From Planctomycetota bacterium (GTDB taxonomy: Bacteria > Planctomycetota > UBA1135 > GCA-002686595): DNA of 64,000 nucleotides. Positions 24,759 to 35,004 of the stretch are shown in pieces. The translations under genes were made by a program, and so were the position numbers. Position 1 is the first letter of the stretch; each line of letters starts with the position of its first letter. Below the pieces are notes generated by a model. That model worked only from the letters and a program-made list of their open reading frames with translations, was not told where the DNA came from and did not search any database. The stretch covers positions 124,001 to 188,000 of the forward strand of contig JAEUHY010000036.1 of the NCBI GenBank assembly GCA_016795325.1, in the 5' to 3' direction.

Positions 24759-25292
24759 GTGGGCCACGGCAAGCGCGAGACTCGGAACTGGGCATGCCGT
24801 AGGCGTGTGAGCCCGCAACGTGCGACCGGAGTTGCAAGAAAACCGCGGTGTCGACCGACGGTCTGCAGCGCGCGCTGGCTGCGCTGTCTCATCCAGCGGT
24901 TCCCGCAGGGTGCAGAAGCGATCGAAGTCGCTTTTGGCGCCGTGCGAGCATCTGAACCCGGCCTTGTCGAAGCCGATGCGTAGGCTTGATCTGGGGCCGC
25001 CACGACCGAATCGGGGATCGACGAGCGCGTATTCAGGCCCGACAGCCAGGCCCACGCCGCGCCCGCCGCGCGGATGACGGGCGCCCAGCCGGGGCTCTGC
25101 TCAGCGGTGCGTGTCGCCCCGTGGCACGCCCGCCCAACGGGCAGCGCGAGCTTGCAACGCGCGACGAAAAAAGTGCTCGGGCGAAGGAGTCCGCCGATCC
25201 GGCTCCCCAAGTGCCCGTCAGGGGTGGATACTTAGGGGCGGCAGCGCGCGCGGGCGGACCCGGGCGCGATAGAAGGAGACTCGGCTTCACCC
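24759..25292. other. 534-base intergenic region between divergent genes
   Basis: No gene is supported here. The region should hold the promoters of the leftward secreted-protein gene and the rightward P-domain gene. AAGGAG lies at about 25271, some 15 bases before the latter's ATG. A short inverted repeat GCCCGCCCAACGGGC lies near 25128. Confidence 0.4.
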
Positions 25293-26993
25293 ATGCGCAG
25301 CAGCACGCTTTGTTTGGCTTGGATGACAGCGCTGACATCGAGCGCACTCGCGCAGCAGCAGCCGAAGGCGCTGGTGCAGGCCGAGCTGCTCGCGCTCGAG
25401 GCGCGGTACCAGACCGAGCGTGCGCAGGGCGCCGATGAAACCGCCTTGGCCCCTTTGCTCCAGCGCCGCGCGCGCCTCGTTGCGCGGCTCGGCGGCGGTG
25501 ATCCGGGCCTCGCGGCGCGCGTCCATCCCGCGAGCGCGATGCTGCTCGCGAGCACGCCGACTTCGAACGCTGTGCTGCACTCGATCACGCCGCCTCCGCC
25601 GGGCGTCGGCGTGTCGACGAGCTCCCACACGCTTTCACCCAACGTCGGCATCCCCGACGCCGGCATGGTGCAGTCGAGCCAGACGCTCTCGGGCCTGGGC
25701 TCGCTCTTGTGGGACGTCGACCTGTACGTCGACATCAGCCACAGCTGGTCGGGCGATCTCGAGCTGTTCCTCATCGCGCCGTCGGGCAAGCGCGTGACGA
25801 TCGTCACCGACGTCGGCGAGGGCGCGATCGACGTGTTCCGCGGCACGACCTTCGACGACAGCCCCAACGCGCCGGCCTGGGCGTACCCGTTCGCGAGCGG
25901 CTTCACCGCGACGCCGCTCAATCCCGAGGGCGCGCTGCACTGGCTCGCGGGCGAGGACCCCAACGGGCAGTGGAAGCTCGAAGTGCGCGACGACGCGTTC
26001 GACGACGTCGGCGTGCTGCACAGCTGGCGGCTCGACATCACGACGCTGAACGGCGCGCCGCCGGCGCCGTCGGCGTTGACGCCCTTCACGCGCATCGCGG
26101 CGCTGCCGATCCCCGACTTCACGCCGACGAGCTCGTCGCTCAACGTCGCCGGCCTGTTCGGCACGTTGGCCGAGGTGCGCGTGCGCGTGAACATCGCGCA
26201 CAACTGGAGCAGCGACCTGCGCTTCGAACTCGTCGGCACCAGCGGCCGTCGCGCGCGCCTCTCGTCCTTCAACGGCGGCTCGCTCGACAACGTCTTCGCC
26301 GGCACGAACTTCTTCGACGTGATGGGCCGCCTCGCGCCCACGCCCAACCCGCTGCTCGACCAGCCGATCGACGGCTATCCGTTCCTCAACAACGTCGCGG
26401 CCGTGCAGGGCCAACCCGAGGGTTCGCTGAGCTCGTTCCTGGGCGATGCGCCCAACGGCACGTGGACGCTCGAGATCGTCGACGCGATCGGCGGCTTCAC
26501 CGGAACGCTGAACAGTTGGGAGCTCTCGCTCTCGACCTACGCGCCGGCGCCCGCGCCGTATTGCCTGCCGCTCGGCCCGAACGCCGACGGCTGCCTGCCG
26601 ACGATCAGCGCCACCTCGAACCCCAACGTCGCGCACTCCAATTCGTGCGTGATCACGATCCAAGGCGTCGCCGGGCAGCGCAACGGCATCCTCTACTACG
26701 GCATCGCCGGGCCGGTGCTGAAGAACTGGTGCCTGGGCGGCGTGGGCAACAGCCGCATGTGCGTCGAGTCCCCCACGCAGCGCACGGGCGCGCAGTTCAG
26801 CGGCGGCGCCCTCGGCGCCTGCGACGGCACGCTCGGACTCGATTGGAACGCCTACCAGCTCGGCTACCCGGGCGCGCCGGGCTCGCCCTGGATCGCGGGC
26901 GCCACGGCCCAGGTCCAAGGCTGGTTCCGCTCGCCGGCCGACTGCCGCACGACGTTTTTGACGCAGGCGATCGAGCTGACGTACTTGCCGTAG
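25293..26993 (+). CDS. Secreted protein with two proprotein-convertase P-like domains and planctomycete-type C-terminal domain
   Basis: The 566-residue protein has a signal peptide (LCLAWMTALTSSALAQ). Two P-like domains follow, each showing a set of landmarks: ISHSWSGDLELFLIAPSGK, then NGQWKLEVRDDA and HSWRLDI; and later IAHNWSSDLRFELVG, then NGTWTLEIVDAI and NSWELSL. P domains are beta-sandwiches usually found beside subtilisin-like proteases; here no protease domain is present. From about residue 425 the shared Cys-containing C-terminal domain follows (CVESPTQRTG, then VQGWFRSPADC), ending ELTYLP. An adhesive or recognition role is inferred. Confidence 0.8.
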   Translation: MRSSTLCLAWMTALTSSALAQQQPKALVQAELLALEARYQTERAQGADETALAPLLQRRARLVARLGGGDPGLAARVHPASAMLLASTPTSNAVLHSITPPPPGVGVSTSSHTLSPNVGIPDAGMVQSSQTLSGLGSLLWDVDLYVDISHSWSGDLELFLIAPSGKRVTIVTDVGEGAIDVFRGTTFDDSPNAPAWAYPFASGFTATPLNPEGALHWLAGEDPNGQWKLEVRDDAFDDVGVLHSWRLDITTLNGAPPAPSALTPFTRIAALPIPDFTPTSSSLNVAGLFGTLAEVRVRVNIAHNWSSDLRFELVGTSGRRARLSSFNGGSLDNVFAGTNFFDVMGRLAPTPNPLLDQPIDGYPFLNNVAAVQGQPEGSLSSFLGDAPNGTWTLEIVDAIGGFTGTLNSWELSLSTYAPAPAPYCLPLGPNADGCLPTISATSNPNVAHSNSCVITIQGVAGQRNGILYYGIAGPVLKNWCLGGVGNSRMCVESPTQRTGAQFSGGALGACDGTLGLDWNAYQLGYPGAPGSPWIAGATAQVQGWFRSPADCRTTFLTQAIELTYLP

Positions 26994-27314
26994 AGCGGGT
27001 GCAGCCGCAATCCGCTTCGCGGCAATAGCGTCGGCAATCCAGCGCTGCGGACCGTTCGCGCTCGCGCACTGGAATCCAATCCCAGACGCCTGCGCCTACG
27101 CGCGCTTCGCAGCTCGGAATAGGCTCATTTCCGCTGGAGCGCAGCGCTCCACCCCGCTACCGCACTTCACGTTCTCGCGCCCCCGCCATTCCACCCAGCC
27201 GCGCGCTGCACGCTCGCGCTCCGCCATGACGAGTCGCTCTCCTTTCCCCTCGCTACAGCCCGCTCCCGCTGAGGCAACCGTACGACGCACCTGCCAATGC
27301 AGCGGAGGAGTTCA
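26994..27314. other. 321-base intergenic region upstream of the low-GC orphan gene
   Basis: No gene is supported. Base composition is less GC-rich in parts. An ideal ribosome binding site, GGAGGAG at 27304-27310, lies 4 bases before GTG 27315 and fixes the start of the next gene. Confidence 0.5.
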
Positions 27315-28343
27315 GTGAGCTTGCCCCCGTGGCAGTGGCACACGGATCAAGTACTTGCGTTGCGGTCGGGGCTAATGAGGCTCCGCGCAGCTCGCCAAGC
27401 CACCGAACTGGAAGGCCTCGTCCCGTCTTCGCTGGAACAGATATACACAGCGCGCTCAGCCTTCAAGGACGATGCAAACAACTACGTGTTAGTAGTTCTC
27501 AGCATGTACGCGGGCGGTGGGGCATTGCTCGTTGCGGCAACCGGGACTAATGGAGGGGCGGGCGCGGTGTTGCTCTCGGCGCTATCGGCGCTCGTGTTCG
27601 GCCCAGTCGTTCGAAAGTACTCCGACCTTTTCCGCAACAAGCTTGAGGTCGGATACGATCTGTATGTTGCAGCTTCGCTGTACGCGACACTTGTATTCAA
27701 AGCTCTGCGCCTAGAGAGTACATTGCAAAGCGGCAGCTCCGCAAGTGACAGCGCCGTACGCACCTACCCGATGTACCCACACGCGTGGCTGCAGGGGTCT
27801 CAGGGAACCGAGCGCAACACACAGAGACTAGGCGTCTTTCTCTTTCGTCCCCGCCCTCACGCGGTGCCAGACGACTATGTCGTGGGACGAGTCTTCGTTC
27901 CATTGGACGGAGTTCTTCAGACTATTCTGGATGGAGGAGCCACAATCAGTGTCTGCTGGAGCTGCGACCTTGAGCCACACGTTCGGGATGTGCCTGGAGT
28001 GCTTCAGTCCCGCACCAGAGAGCAGTTTGAGGCAGATTGGAGCGCCCTCAAGAGTTCGTACGAGAAAATGCGCAAGGCGGTTCCTGGTCCCGCGAAAGAC
28101 CTGTCTCACCTGTGGGATCTTTGCGCCCGTAATGGCAGTGATCCGTCCGCGCCTTTCTGGGCATCCATATCGCCCTTCCTTGCACAGGACCCCGAAGATC
28201 TCACAGCCGTCTGGAAGGCCGCCAAGCGAACCTTGTTCCAGCAATATCTCACTTCGATTCGACTCGCGAAAGCCATGGGCTTGATCGGTGCGTTGCTCGC
28301 ATCCGCGTACGGCATTTACCGAATGGCGTTTGCCGAATCCTGA
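27315..28343 (+). CDS. Orphan three-helix membrane protein in lower-GC DNA
   Basis: The 342-residue protein is unrecognised. Its start is GTG 27315, preceded by GGAGGAG. A soluble helical N-terminus (about 1-48) leads to a membrane hairpin (YVLVVLSMYAGGGALLVAAT, then AVLLSALSALVFGPVV). A soluble region of about 200 residues follows with DDYVVGRVFVPLDGVLQTIL. A last helix (AMGLIGALLASAYGIYRMAF) ends the protein. The architecture loosely recalls two-helix effector-associated membrane domains, but this is not an assignment. Visibly lower GC and varied codons suggest horizontal acquisition. It has no evident operon partner. Confidence 0.65.
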   Translation: MSLPPWQWHTDQVLALRSGLMRLRAARQATELEGLVPSSLEQIYTARSAFKDDANNYVLVVLSMYAGGGALLVAATGTNGGAGAVLLSALSALVFGPVVRKYSDLFRNKLEVGYDLYVAASLYATLVFKALRLESTLQSGSSASDSAVRTYPMYPHAWLQGSQGTERNTQRLGVFLFRPRPHAVPDDYVVGRVFVPLDGVLQTILDGGATISVCWSCDLEPHVRDVPGVLQSRTREQFEADWSALKSSYEKMRKAVPGPAKDLSHLWDLCARNGSDPSAPFWASISPFLAQDPEDLTAVWKAAKRTLFQQYLTSIRLAKAMGLIGALLASAYGIYRMAFAES

Positions 28344-28504
28344 AGTAAATCGCTGGCACCGAGCAGCCCGATGAAGAGGGTCATCCGGCGCGTAATCCCT
28401 CCGGATTGCATCGGCTGGCCGTCGCAAGTTCCTCGGGGAATCCACGATTCTGGTACGGCGCCAGCGGGTTCAAGCCTTGACCGATCGAGCGTCGAGGGTC
28501 TAGC

Positions 28505-28957
28505 GTGCATCAGTCCATGTCGCTTCTCCACCGCAGCCTGCGCGCGCTGATCCTGGCGCTCGTCCTGCCGGCCCTGCTCGTTCCGAGCGGCTGGTCGGCG
28601 CGGCTGTGCCTGTGCAGCGCGCTGGCGTCGGCGCAGGCAGAGAGCTGCTGCGAAGTCGCCCCGGCGCCGGCGCAGGAAGAACTTTCGTGCTGCGAGCGCG
28701 AGGCCGCGCCGGTCCCGCAAGAAGGCGAGTGCGCCGGCGAAGACTGCCGCAAGAGCTGCTGCCCGGTGCTCGAAGCGGGCGAGATCCAGCTCGTCCTGAA
28801 GGCCGAAGCCGGCCAGGCGCTGAGCGCGCCGGCGCAGGTCGAAGTCGCCGTGCTCAGCGACGTTCCGCCGAGCGCCTCCCACGGCCGCGCCTGGCGCGCC
28901 TGCACCCACTCGCTCGCGCCTCCACGCGCGACGAGCCCGCTGCCGTTGCGCATCTAG
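28505..28957 (+). CDS. Small Cys-rich secreted protein, first gene of an ABC efflux operon
   Basis: The 150-residue protein starts at GTG 28505 with GAGGG 6 bases upstream; the ATG at 28517 is too far from it. A signal segment (LRALILALVLPALLVPSGW) is followed by a mature region with about eleven Cys, many as CC pairs (LCLCSA, ESCCEV, LSCCER, KSCCPV). This pattern suggests a metal- or thiol-binding protein. The Pro/Ala-rich tail is probably disordered. It precedes TolC-like, HlyD-like and ABC genes on the same strand and so is likely an extracytoplasmic accessory of that transporter. Confidence 0.65.
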   Translation: MHQSMSLLHRSLRALILALVLPALLVPSGWSARLCLCSALASAQAESCCEVAPAPAQEELSCCEREAAPVPQEGECAGEDCRKSCCPVLEAGEIQLVLKAEAGQALSAPAQVEVAVLSDVPPSASHGRAWRACTHSLAPPRATSPLPLRI

Positions 28958-29045
28958 ATCGACTCCGCGCGTGAGTGCGGCCGTCGCGAGCTTTCCCTCG
29001 CCGGCCGCTGGGACGTTCCTGTTCCTCCGCAGCGGAGTTTTCTTG

Positions 29046-30464
29046 ATGTCTGGTCTTCTTCGGCGGCCCGAGCCCGGCCGCCCGCGCGCCACGAGCGCGC
29101 TTGCGTGGGCTCTCACACTGTGCGGCGCGAGCGCGTGCTCGTCGCCCGCGCGCCTGGCGGTCAGCGACGGCGAACTCGTCGCCGCCGCGAGCGCGCGCAC
29201 TTCGATCGAAGACGTCACGCGCGCGCTCGAGCTCGCCGACCTCGGCCCGCTGCGCCTGCGCGTGCCGACAAGCTTGAGCGAGCTGCGGCCCGACCAGGCC
29301 GAGTTCTGGCACGCGAGCGCCTACGCCTGGAATCCGCAGCTGCGCGTGCTGCGCCGGCGCGTGCGCGAACTGCGCGAAGCGAGCCGCTCGGCCGGCAAGC
29401 CCGGCCCGATCCAGACGCAAACCATGCTGCTCGATCCGAGCGATCCGGCGCGTGAACTCGAGCTGATCGCCATGGTCGACGTGCTCGCGCTCGTCGGCGT
29501 CGGTCCGTCGGCCGCGGCGCGCGAGCTCGCTGCGGCGCAAACCCGTGCAGCGCTCGGACAACTCGAGGCGCGCGCGTGGTCGCTGCGTTTCGAGGTCGAC
29601 CGCGCGCGCGTCGAACTCGCAGCCGCGAAGTCGCTCGAGACCGCGCTGGGCGGCCTGTACGCCGACTGCGAGCAGCTCGTGCCGCGCATCGAGATCCTGA
29701 CGCAACGCGGCTGGATCGCGCCAGGCATGAGCGCGAGCGCGCTCGCCGCGCTGCACATGGTCGAGCACCGCCAGACGATGGCGCGCGCCGATGTGGCGCG
29801 TTTGCAGCGCGAGCTCGCCGACCTGTGCGGCCTCGATGTCGCGCACCCGGCCTTCGACGAGTTCGCGAGCGGCGTGATCGACCGCTTCCGACCCGACGAG
29901 GTCGAGCTGACGGCGCCGAGCACCGAAACGCTGCTCGAGAACCTGCCCGAGCTGCGCGCGATGAAGCTCGAGCTCGCCATGGCCGAGGCCGAACTGCAGC
30001 GCGAAGCGCGCATGCGCTGGCCGATGATCGGCCTGGGCCCGCGCATCGTGTCGATGCCCGACGAGTTCCTGCTCGGGCCGATGCTCGGCGTCGACGTGCC
30101 CTTCCCCGGCTCGCTCGACGGCCAGATCGCGGCCGCGCGCGAGCGGCGCGACGGCGCGTACGAACAACTCGAAGGCGCGCTCGTCATGGCGCGCTCGCGC
30201 CTCACCGCGGCGCAGCGTGTCTACGAGCACACGTTGCTGCTGCGCGACGAACACGCGCCCGAAACCGACCGCTCCGTGGCGCGCATGCTCAACGCAGCGC
30301 GCGCGGAGTTCATGGTCGATCCGCAGATGCTCGAGCGCTGGTCGCGCGCGCTCGCCGAACGCATCGACACGCTCGCGAACGTGGTGCGCGCGCGGGCCGA
30401 TCTCGTGCTCGCGTGGCTCGATTGGCAAGAAGCGTGTGGTCCGCGCGAGGAGGAGCAGCCGTGA
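29046..30464 (+). CDS. TolC-like outer membrane efflux lipoprotein
   Basis: The 472-residue protein begins at ATG 29046, with GGAG 8 bases upstream, and has a signal ending in a Cys (LTLCGASACSSP), so it may be lipidated. Long amphipathic helices with Ala/Leu/Glu repeats dominate (ARELAAAQTRAALGQLEARA; LPELRAMKLELAMAEAELQR), the layout of the TolC family. These proteins form trimeric channels through the outer membrane. The stop overlaps the GTG of the HlyD-like gene by 4 bases. The frame also stays open upstream to 28971, but that part is unlike a signal peptide. Confidence 0.75.
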   Translation: MSGLLRRPEPGRPRATSALAWALTLCGASACSSPARLAVSDGELVAAASARTSIEDVTRALELADLGPLRLRVPTSLSELRPDQAEFWHASAYAWNPQLRVLRRRVRELREASRSAGKPGPIQTQTMLLDPSDPARELELIAMVDVLALVGVGPSAAARELAAAQTRAALGQLEARAWSLRFEVDRARVELAAAKSLETALGGLYADCEQLVPRIEILTQRGWIAPGMSASALAALHMVEHRQTMARADVARLQRELADLCGLDVAHPAFDEFASGVIDRFRPDEVELTAPSTETLLENLPELRAMKLELAMAEAELQREARMRWPMIGLGPRIVSMPDEFLLGPMLGVDVPFPGSLDGQIAAARERRDGAYEQLEGALVMARSRLTAAQRVYEHTLLLRDEHAPETDRSVARMLNAARAEFMVDPQMLERWSRALAERIDTLANVVRARADLVLAWLDWQEACGPREEEQP

Positions 30465-31963
30465 GCCAAGTGCAAGCCGACATCGACTTGAGCGCGCTCT
30501 CGCGCAGCGCGCCGAGCTTGCCGCCGCCGCGGCGCAGCAAGCTGCGCTACGTCGTCCCGGTACTGATCGTGCTCGCCTTCCTGGGCGTGCTCGCTTCGAC
30601 GCTGCAGGAGCTGTGGCGCGGCTCGGTGCGAGTCAGCGTCGTGCGTCCGCAGCTCGTCGACAGCTCGTCGAGCGCGGCCAGCGGCACGCCGCTGTTCCAG
30701 GCCGCGGGCTGGATCGAGCCCGATCCGTTCCCGATCGAAGTCACGGCGCTGGCCGAGGGCGTCGTGCGCGAGCTGCTCGTGCAACAGTCCGACCACGTCG
30801 AAGAGGGCCAGGTCGTCGCGCGGCTGATCGAACGCGACGCGCAGCTCGCCTGCGACAACGCGCTGGCGATGCTCGCCGAGGCCGACGCCGAGATCGCGCG
30901 CATGCAGGCCGAGCTGGCCGCGGCGCAGGCGAACTTCGAGCATGCGCTCGCGGTCACCGAGAACGCCGCGAAAGCGCGCGCGAAGCTCGAGGGCAAGACG
31001 GCGGAAGCGCGCCATCGCGAGCAGACGGTCGTCGGCGGCGAGGCGCAGGTGCGCGCCGCGGATTCGGAGGTTGCGCTGCAGCGCGAGCTCGCGGCGGCTG
31101 GCGCCACGGGCACGCGGCAGGTCGAGCTCGCCGAGGCGATGTTGGCCGAGCGCGTGGCCAACCTCGAGGTGATGCGTGCGGATGCTGCGCTCGCCGCGGC
31201 CGATGCACGCATGGCGCAGGCCGAAGACGAGCGCGCGCAGCGCGACATCGAGCTGCGCATCGAGGATCGCCAACGCCTGGACGTCGCGAAAGCGGCGCTC
31301 GCGGCGGCGCAGGCCAAGCGTGCGGCCGTGCGCGTGACGTGCGACGAAGCCGAGTTGCGGCTCGAACGCATGTCGGTGCGCGCTCCCGCGGCGGGCGTCG
31401 TGCTCGAGCGGCTCGTCAACACGGGCGCGGCGCTCGGCGGCGAACGCGCTGTGGTGTGCACGCTCTACGACCCCAACTCGATGCGCGTGCGCGTCGACGT
31501 TCCGCAGGGCGAGGTCAGCAAGGTCGGCGTCGGCATGGCGGTCGATGTGCTCGCCGACTCGCGCCAGGGCAAGCCGTACCGCGGCGAAGTCGTGCGCCTC
31601 GTGCACAAAGCCGACATCCAGAAGGTCACGCTGCAAGTGCACGTGCGCCTCGCGGACGCGGATGCGCTGCTGCGGCCGGAGATGCTCGTGCAGGCGCGTT
31701 TTCTTGCGCTGGGCGGCGCGGCGAGCAACGCAACGGGCGACGGCACGAACATCGTGCTCGTGCCCTCGCGCCTGGTCGAAGGCGGCGCGGTGTGGATCGT
31801 CGAAGGTGCGTCGCGCACGGCGACGCGGCGCACGGTCGAGCTCGGCGCAACACGCGGCGAGCTTGTCGAAGTGCGCTCGGGAATCAACGCGTCGGACAAA
31901 TTGATCGACGCGGGGCGCAGCGAAGTTCGCGAAGGCGCGCGGCTCGAGATCAGAGAAGAGTGA
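30461..31963 (+). CDS. HlyD/MacA-like membrane fusion protein
   Basis: The 500-residue protein starts at GTG 30461, overlapping the previous stop. One membrane helix (VVPVLIVLAFLGVLASTL) anchors it. A lipoyl-like half-domain follows (VVRELLVQQSDHVEEGQVVA), then a long alpha-hairpin of about 200 residues (AELAAAQANFEHALAVTENA). The second lipoyl half (VRAPAAGVVLERLVNTGAAL) and a beta-barrel (MRVRVDVPQGEVSKVGVGMA) come after. This adaptor joins an inner-membrane transporter to the TolC-like channel. Confidence 0.85.
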   Translation: MSQVQADIDLSALSRSAPSLPPPRRSKLRYVVPVLIVLAFLGVLASTLQELWRGSVRVSVVRPQLVDSSSSAASGTPLFQAAGWIEPDPFPIEVTALAEGVVRELLVQQSDHVEEGQVVARLIERDAQLACDNALAMLAEADAEIARMQAELAAAQANFEHALAVTENAAKARAKLEGKTAEARHREQTVVGGEAQVRAADSEVALQRELAAAGATGTRQVELAEAMLAERVANLEVMRADAALAAADARMAQAEDERAQRDIELRIEDRQRLDVAKAALAAAQAKRAAVRVTCDEAELRLERMSVRAPAAGVVLERLVNTGAALGGERAVVCTLYDPNSMRVRVDVPQGEVSKVGVGMAVDVLADSRQGKPYRGEVVRLVHKADIQKVTLQVHVRLADADALLRPEMLVQARFLALGGAASNATGDGTNIVLVPSRLVEGGAVWIVEGASRTATRRTVELGATRGELVEVRSGINASDKLIDAGRSEVREGARLEIREE

Positions 31964-31968
31964 AAACC

Positions 31969-32661
31969 ATGGCGTTCATCGAGCTGCGCAACATCACCAA
32001 GACCTACCGCAAGGGCGAGCACGTCGTCACGCCGCTGGCGGACGTGTCGCTCGAGATCGAGCAGGGCGCGTTCTGCGTGTTGCTCGGGCCGTCGGGCTCG
32101 GGCAAGACGACCTTGATGAACCTCGTCGCGGCGATCGACCGCGCCGACCGCGGCGAGCTGCACGTCGCCGGCGCCGACCTGATGAAGATGAGCTCGGGCG
32201 CGCTCGCCGATTGGCGCGCGCAGAACGTCGGCTACATCTTCCAACAGTCGAACCTCGTGCCGGTGCTCACGGCCTACGAGAACGTCGAGCTGCCGCTGTG
32301 GTTGATGCCGCTTTCGGCCGCCGAGCGCCACCAGCGCGTGAGCCTCGCGCTCGCAGCTGTCGGCCTGACCGATCGCGCCGAGCACTTGCCCAAGCAACTT
32401 TCGGGCGGCCAGGAGCAACGCGTGGCGATCGCGCGCGCGATCGTCGCGGATCCGCCGCTTCTCGTCGCCGACGAGCCGACCGGCAACCTCGACCACGACT
32501 CGGCGACCGGCGTGCTCACGCTGCTCGACCGGCTCAACCGCGAGCGCGGCAAGACGATCCTGATGGTCACGCACGATCCGCGCGCCGCCGAGCACGGCAC
32601 GCGGCGCTTCACGCTCGACAAGGGTGAGCTGCGCGAGCTCGCGCCGGGAGTGCTGCGATGA
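31969..32661 (+). CDS. ABC transporter ATPase (MacB/LolD-type)
   Basis: The 230-residue protein is a complete nucleotide-binding subunit: Walker A GPSGSGKT at 40-47, Q-loop in FQQSNLVP near 91-98, signature LSGGQ at 144-148, Walker B LLVADEP at 164-170 and the switch His in VTHDP. It is most like ATPases of MacB/LolCDE exporters that work with FtsX-fold permeases. ATG 31969 was used; GTG 31960 would overlap the previous stop by 4 bases and is also possible. The stop overlaps the ATG of the first permease. Confidence 0.9.
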   Translation: MAFIELRNITKTYRKGEHVVTPLADVSLEIEQGAFCVLLGPSGSGKTTLMNLVAAIDRADRGELHVAGADLMKMSSGALADWRAQNVGYIFQQSNLVPVLTAYENVELPLWLMPLSAAERHQRVSLALAAVGLTDRAEHLPKQLSGGQEQRVAIARAIVADPPLLVADEPTGNLDHDSATGVLTLLDRLNRERGKTILMVTHDPRAAEHGTRRFTLDKGELRELAPGVLR

Positions 32662-33797
32662 AGCTGCTCAAGTTGACGCTCAAGAACTTGCGGCGGCGGC
32701 CGATGCGCACGGCGCTCACGCTCGCCGGCGTGGCCTGCGCGATGCTGTTGCTCGTGCTCGTCGAGAGCTTGAGCGGCGGGCTCGACCGCGCGCTGAGCGG
32801 CTCGGAGTCCGCGCGCACGCTGATCGTGTACCGCCTCAACCGCTACTGCCCGCAGACGTCGTTCCTGCCTGAGTACTACGAGCAGCAGATCGCCAAGCTC
32901 GACGGCGTTCAGAGCGTGCTGCCGGTCAAGATCTACCTCAACAACTGCCGCGCGAGCCTCGACATCGTCTCGTTCAACGGCGTGCCCGCGGCCAAACTCG
33001 CCGGCTCGCGCGACATCCAGATGCTCTCGGGCGACTACGAGCGCTTCGTGCGCGAACCTGACGCCGCGCTGGTCGGACGCGCCTTCGCCGAGCGCAAGGG
33101 CGTCAGCGTCGGCGAGACCTTCCGCTTCGGGAACATCGACGTGAAGGTCGCGGGCGTGTTCGGTTCGCGCGAGCCGGTCGAAGAGGGCGTGATCCTCACG
33201 CACCTCGAATTCCTGCAGCGCTCGGGACCGGTCAACAAGCTCGGCACCGTGACGCAGTTCGAAGTGAAGGTCGCCGACGCGTCGCGCGCCAAGGCGATCG
33301 CCGCGCAGATCGACGACCTGTTCCGCACTGGCCCCGAACCGACCGACACGCGCCCGCGCATCCTGTTCCTCGAGAACGCGACGCGCGATTTGCGCGAGAT
33401 CCTGGGCTTCGCGCGGCTCTTGGGGCTCGCCTGCGTGCTCGTGGTGCTCGCCCTCGTCGGCAACACCGTCGTGATGAGCGTGCAGGAGCGCGTGCGCGAG
33501 TTCGGCGTGTTCCGCACGCTGGGCTTCCACGAGCGCCACATCGCCGGGCTGGTCGTCGCCGAGTCGCTCGCGCTTGCGCTCGTCGGCGGCGCGCTCGGCC
33601 TGATCGCCGCGCTGGCGATCGTGCGCTTCTCCGCGCTGACGATCGGCGCCGAGGGCGTGCCCGTGTCGTTCTCGGCCGAGCCCGAAATCGCGCTGCGCGG
33701 AATCGCGCTCGCCATCGCCACAGGACTCGTGGCCGGGCTCTACCCCGCGCTGCGCAGCTCGCGCCTCGAAATCGTCGCGAGCTTGAGGTCGACCTGA
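32658..33797 (+). CDS. ABC transporter permease, FtsX/MacB fold (first of two)
   Basis: The 379-residue protein begins with [20 protein letters not shown], the standard first helix of this family. A periplasmic domain of about 200 residues follows. Three C-terminal helices end the protein ([60 protein letters not shown]). The motif [20 protein letters not shown] is the cytoplasmic coupling helix. The ATG overlaps the ATPase stop by 4 bases. It probably forms a heterodimer with the next gene's product, as in LolC/LolE. Confidence 0.9.
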   Translation: MKLLKLTLKNLRRRPMRTALTLAGVACAMLLLVLVESLSGGLDRALSGSESARTLIVYRLNRYCPQTSFLPEYYEQQIAKLDGVQSVLPVKIYLNNCRASLDIVSFNGVPAAKLAGSRDIQMLSGDYERFVREPDAALVGRAFAERKGVSVGETFRFGNIDVKVAGVFGSREPVEEGVILTHLEFLQRSGPVNKLGTVTQFEVKVADASRAKAIAAQIDDLFRTGPEPTDTRPRILFLENATRDLREILGFARLLGLACVLVVLALVGNTVVMSVQERVREFGVFRTLGFHERHIAGLVVAESLALALVGGALGLIAALAIVRFSALTIGAEGVPVSFSAEPEIALRGIALAIATGLVAGLYPALRSSRLEIVASLRST

Positions 33798-34975
33798 TGG
33801 CGCGCGCGCTGCCCTTCGACTACGCGCTGCGCAACCTCGGCCGACGGCCGCTGCGCACGCTGTTGACCGCGCTCTCGAGCGCGCTCGTCGCCGCGTTGCT
33901 GGTCGCGACAACGGCCTTCGTGCGCGGCCTCGACACGACCTTCTCTGGCGCCGCGCAAGCCGATACGGCGATCCTGCTCTCGAGCGTCGCCGAGCGCGAC
34001 GTCGTGCGCTCGACGGTCACCGCGGGGCTGAGCGACCTCGTTGCGGCCTCGGTGCCCGGCATCCGCCAGATCGGCGGCGCCCCCGCGATCTCCGCAGAGA
34101 TCCACATGGGCTCGACGCTGCGCCTGGGGCCGGGACCGGAGCGCGCGGACGAGCCGACCTACGCAGGATTTGTGCGCGGAGTGACTGACCGTGCGTTCGC
34201 GGTGCACGACGCGGTGACGATCACGAGCGGTCGGCCGCCGCGCACGGGCGAGGTGCTCGTCGGCGCGCTCGTCGGCAAACAGTTCGACATCGACCCCGCG
34301 CGCCTCGCGCTCGGACAGAAGCTGCGCTTCGAAGGCGCCGAGTTCACGATCTGCGGCCACTTCGCGGCGCCGGGAACGACGCTCGAAGCCGAAGTGTGGA
34401 CGCCGCTCGCCGAGTTGCGCGGCCTCACCAAACGCGACGACAGCTCCGCAGCCTTCGTGCGCGTCGAAACGCCCGGTGATTTCGGCGATCTCGAGCTGTT
34501 CGCTCGCCGCCGGCTCGATCTCGAGCTCGTCGTCATTCCCACGGCGACCTACTACCGCGAGCTGTCGGACTACTTCGCGCCGATCCGCGCGCTGGCCTGG
34601 GCGATGGCGGCTCTGATCGTCGCGGGCGCGCTGTTCGGCGGCGCAAATACGCTCAACGCCGCCGTGCAGGATCGCCTGCGCGAGCTCGCAGCGCTGCGCG
34701 CCGTCGGCTACGGCGGTTTCGCCATCGTGCGCTCGCTCTCGCAGGAGTCGCTGCTCATCGCCGCCAGCGGCGGCGTGCTCGGCCTCGCGCTGGCCCGCGT
34801 GTTCGTCTCCGGCAACGCGGTGAGCATCGCCATGAGCGCCTTCTCGCTCGAGGTCGATGCCGTCAGCGTGCTGGTCGGCTTCGCAGGCTCGCTCCTGCTC
34901 GGAATTCTCGGCACGGCGCCGGCCGCGGCGCGCGTGATGCGCATGTCGATCGCGGCCGCGCTCAAGGAACCCTGA
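33797..34975 (+). CDS. ABC transporter permease, FtsX/MacB fold (second of two)
   Basis: The 392-residue protein has the same layout as the preceding permease: first helix [20 protein letters not shown], a periplasmic domain, and three C-terminal helices ([59 protein letters not shown]). The coupling helix reads [20 protein letters not shown]. It starts on the last base of the previous stop. Two different permease genes with one ATPase suggest a heterodimeric transporter. Confidence 0.9.
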   Translation: MARALPFDYALRNLGRRPLRTLLTALSSALVAALLVATTAFVRGLDTTFSGAAQADTAILLSSVAERDVVRSTVTAGLSDLVAASVPGIRQIGGAPAISAEIHMGSTLRLGPGPERADEPTYAGFVRGVTDRAFAVHDAVTITSGRPPRTGEVLVGALVGKQFDIDPARLALGQKLRFEGAEFTICGHFAAPGTTLEAEVWTPLAELRGLTKRDDSSAAFVRVETPGDFGDLELFARRRLDLELVVIPTATYYRELSDYFAPIRALAWAMAALIVAGALFGGANTLNAAVQDRLRELAALRAVGYGGFAIVRSLSQESLLIAASGGVLGLALARVFVSGNAVSIAMSAFSLEVDAVSVLVGFAGSLLLGILGTAPAAARVMRMSIAAALKEP

Positions 34976-35004
34976 GATCTACACTCGCTTCAGAAAGACA
35001 ACCC

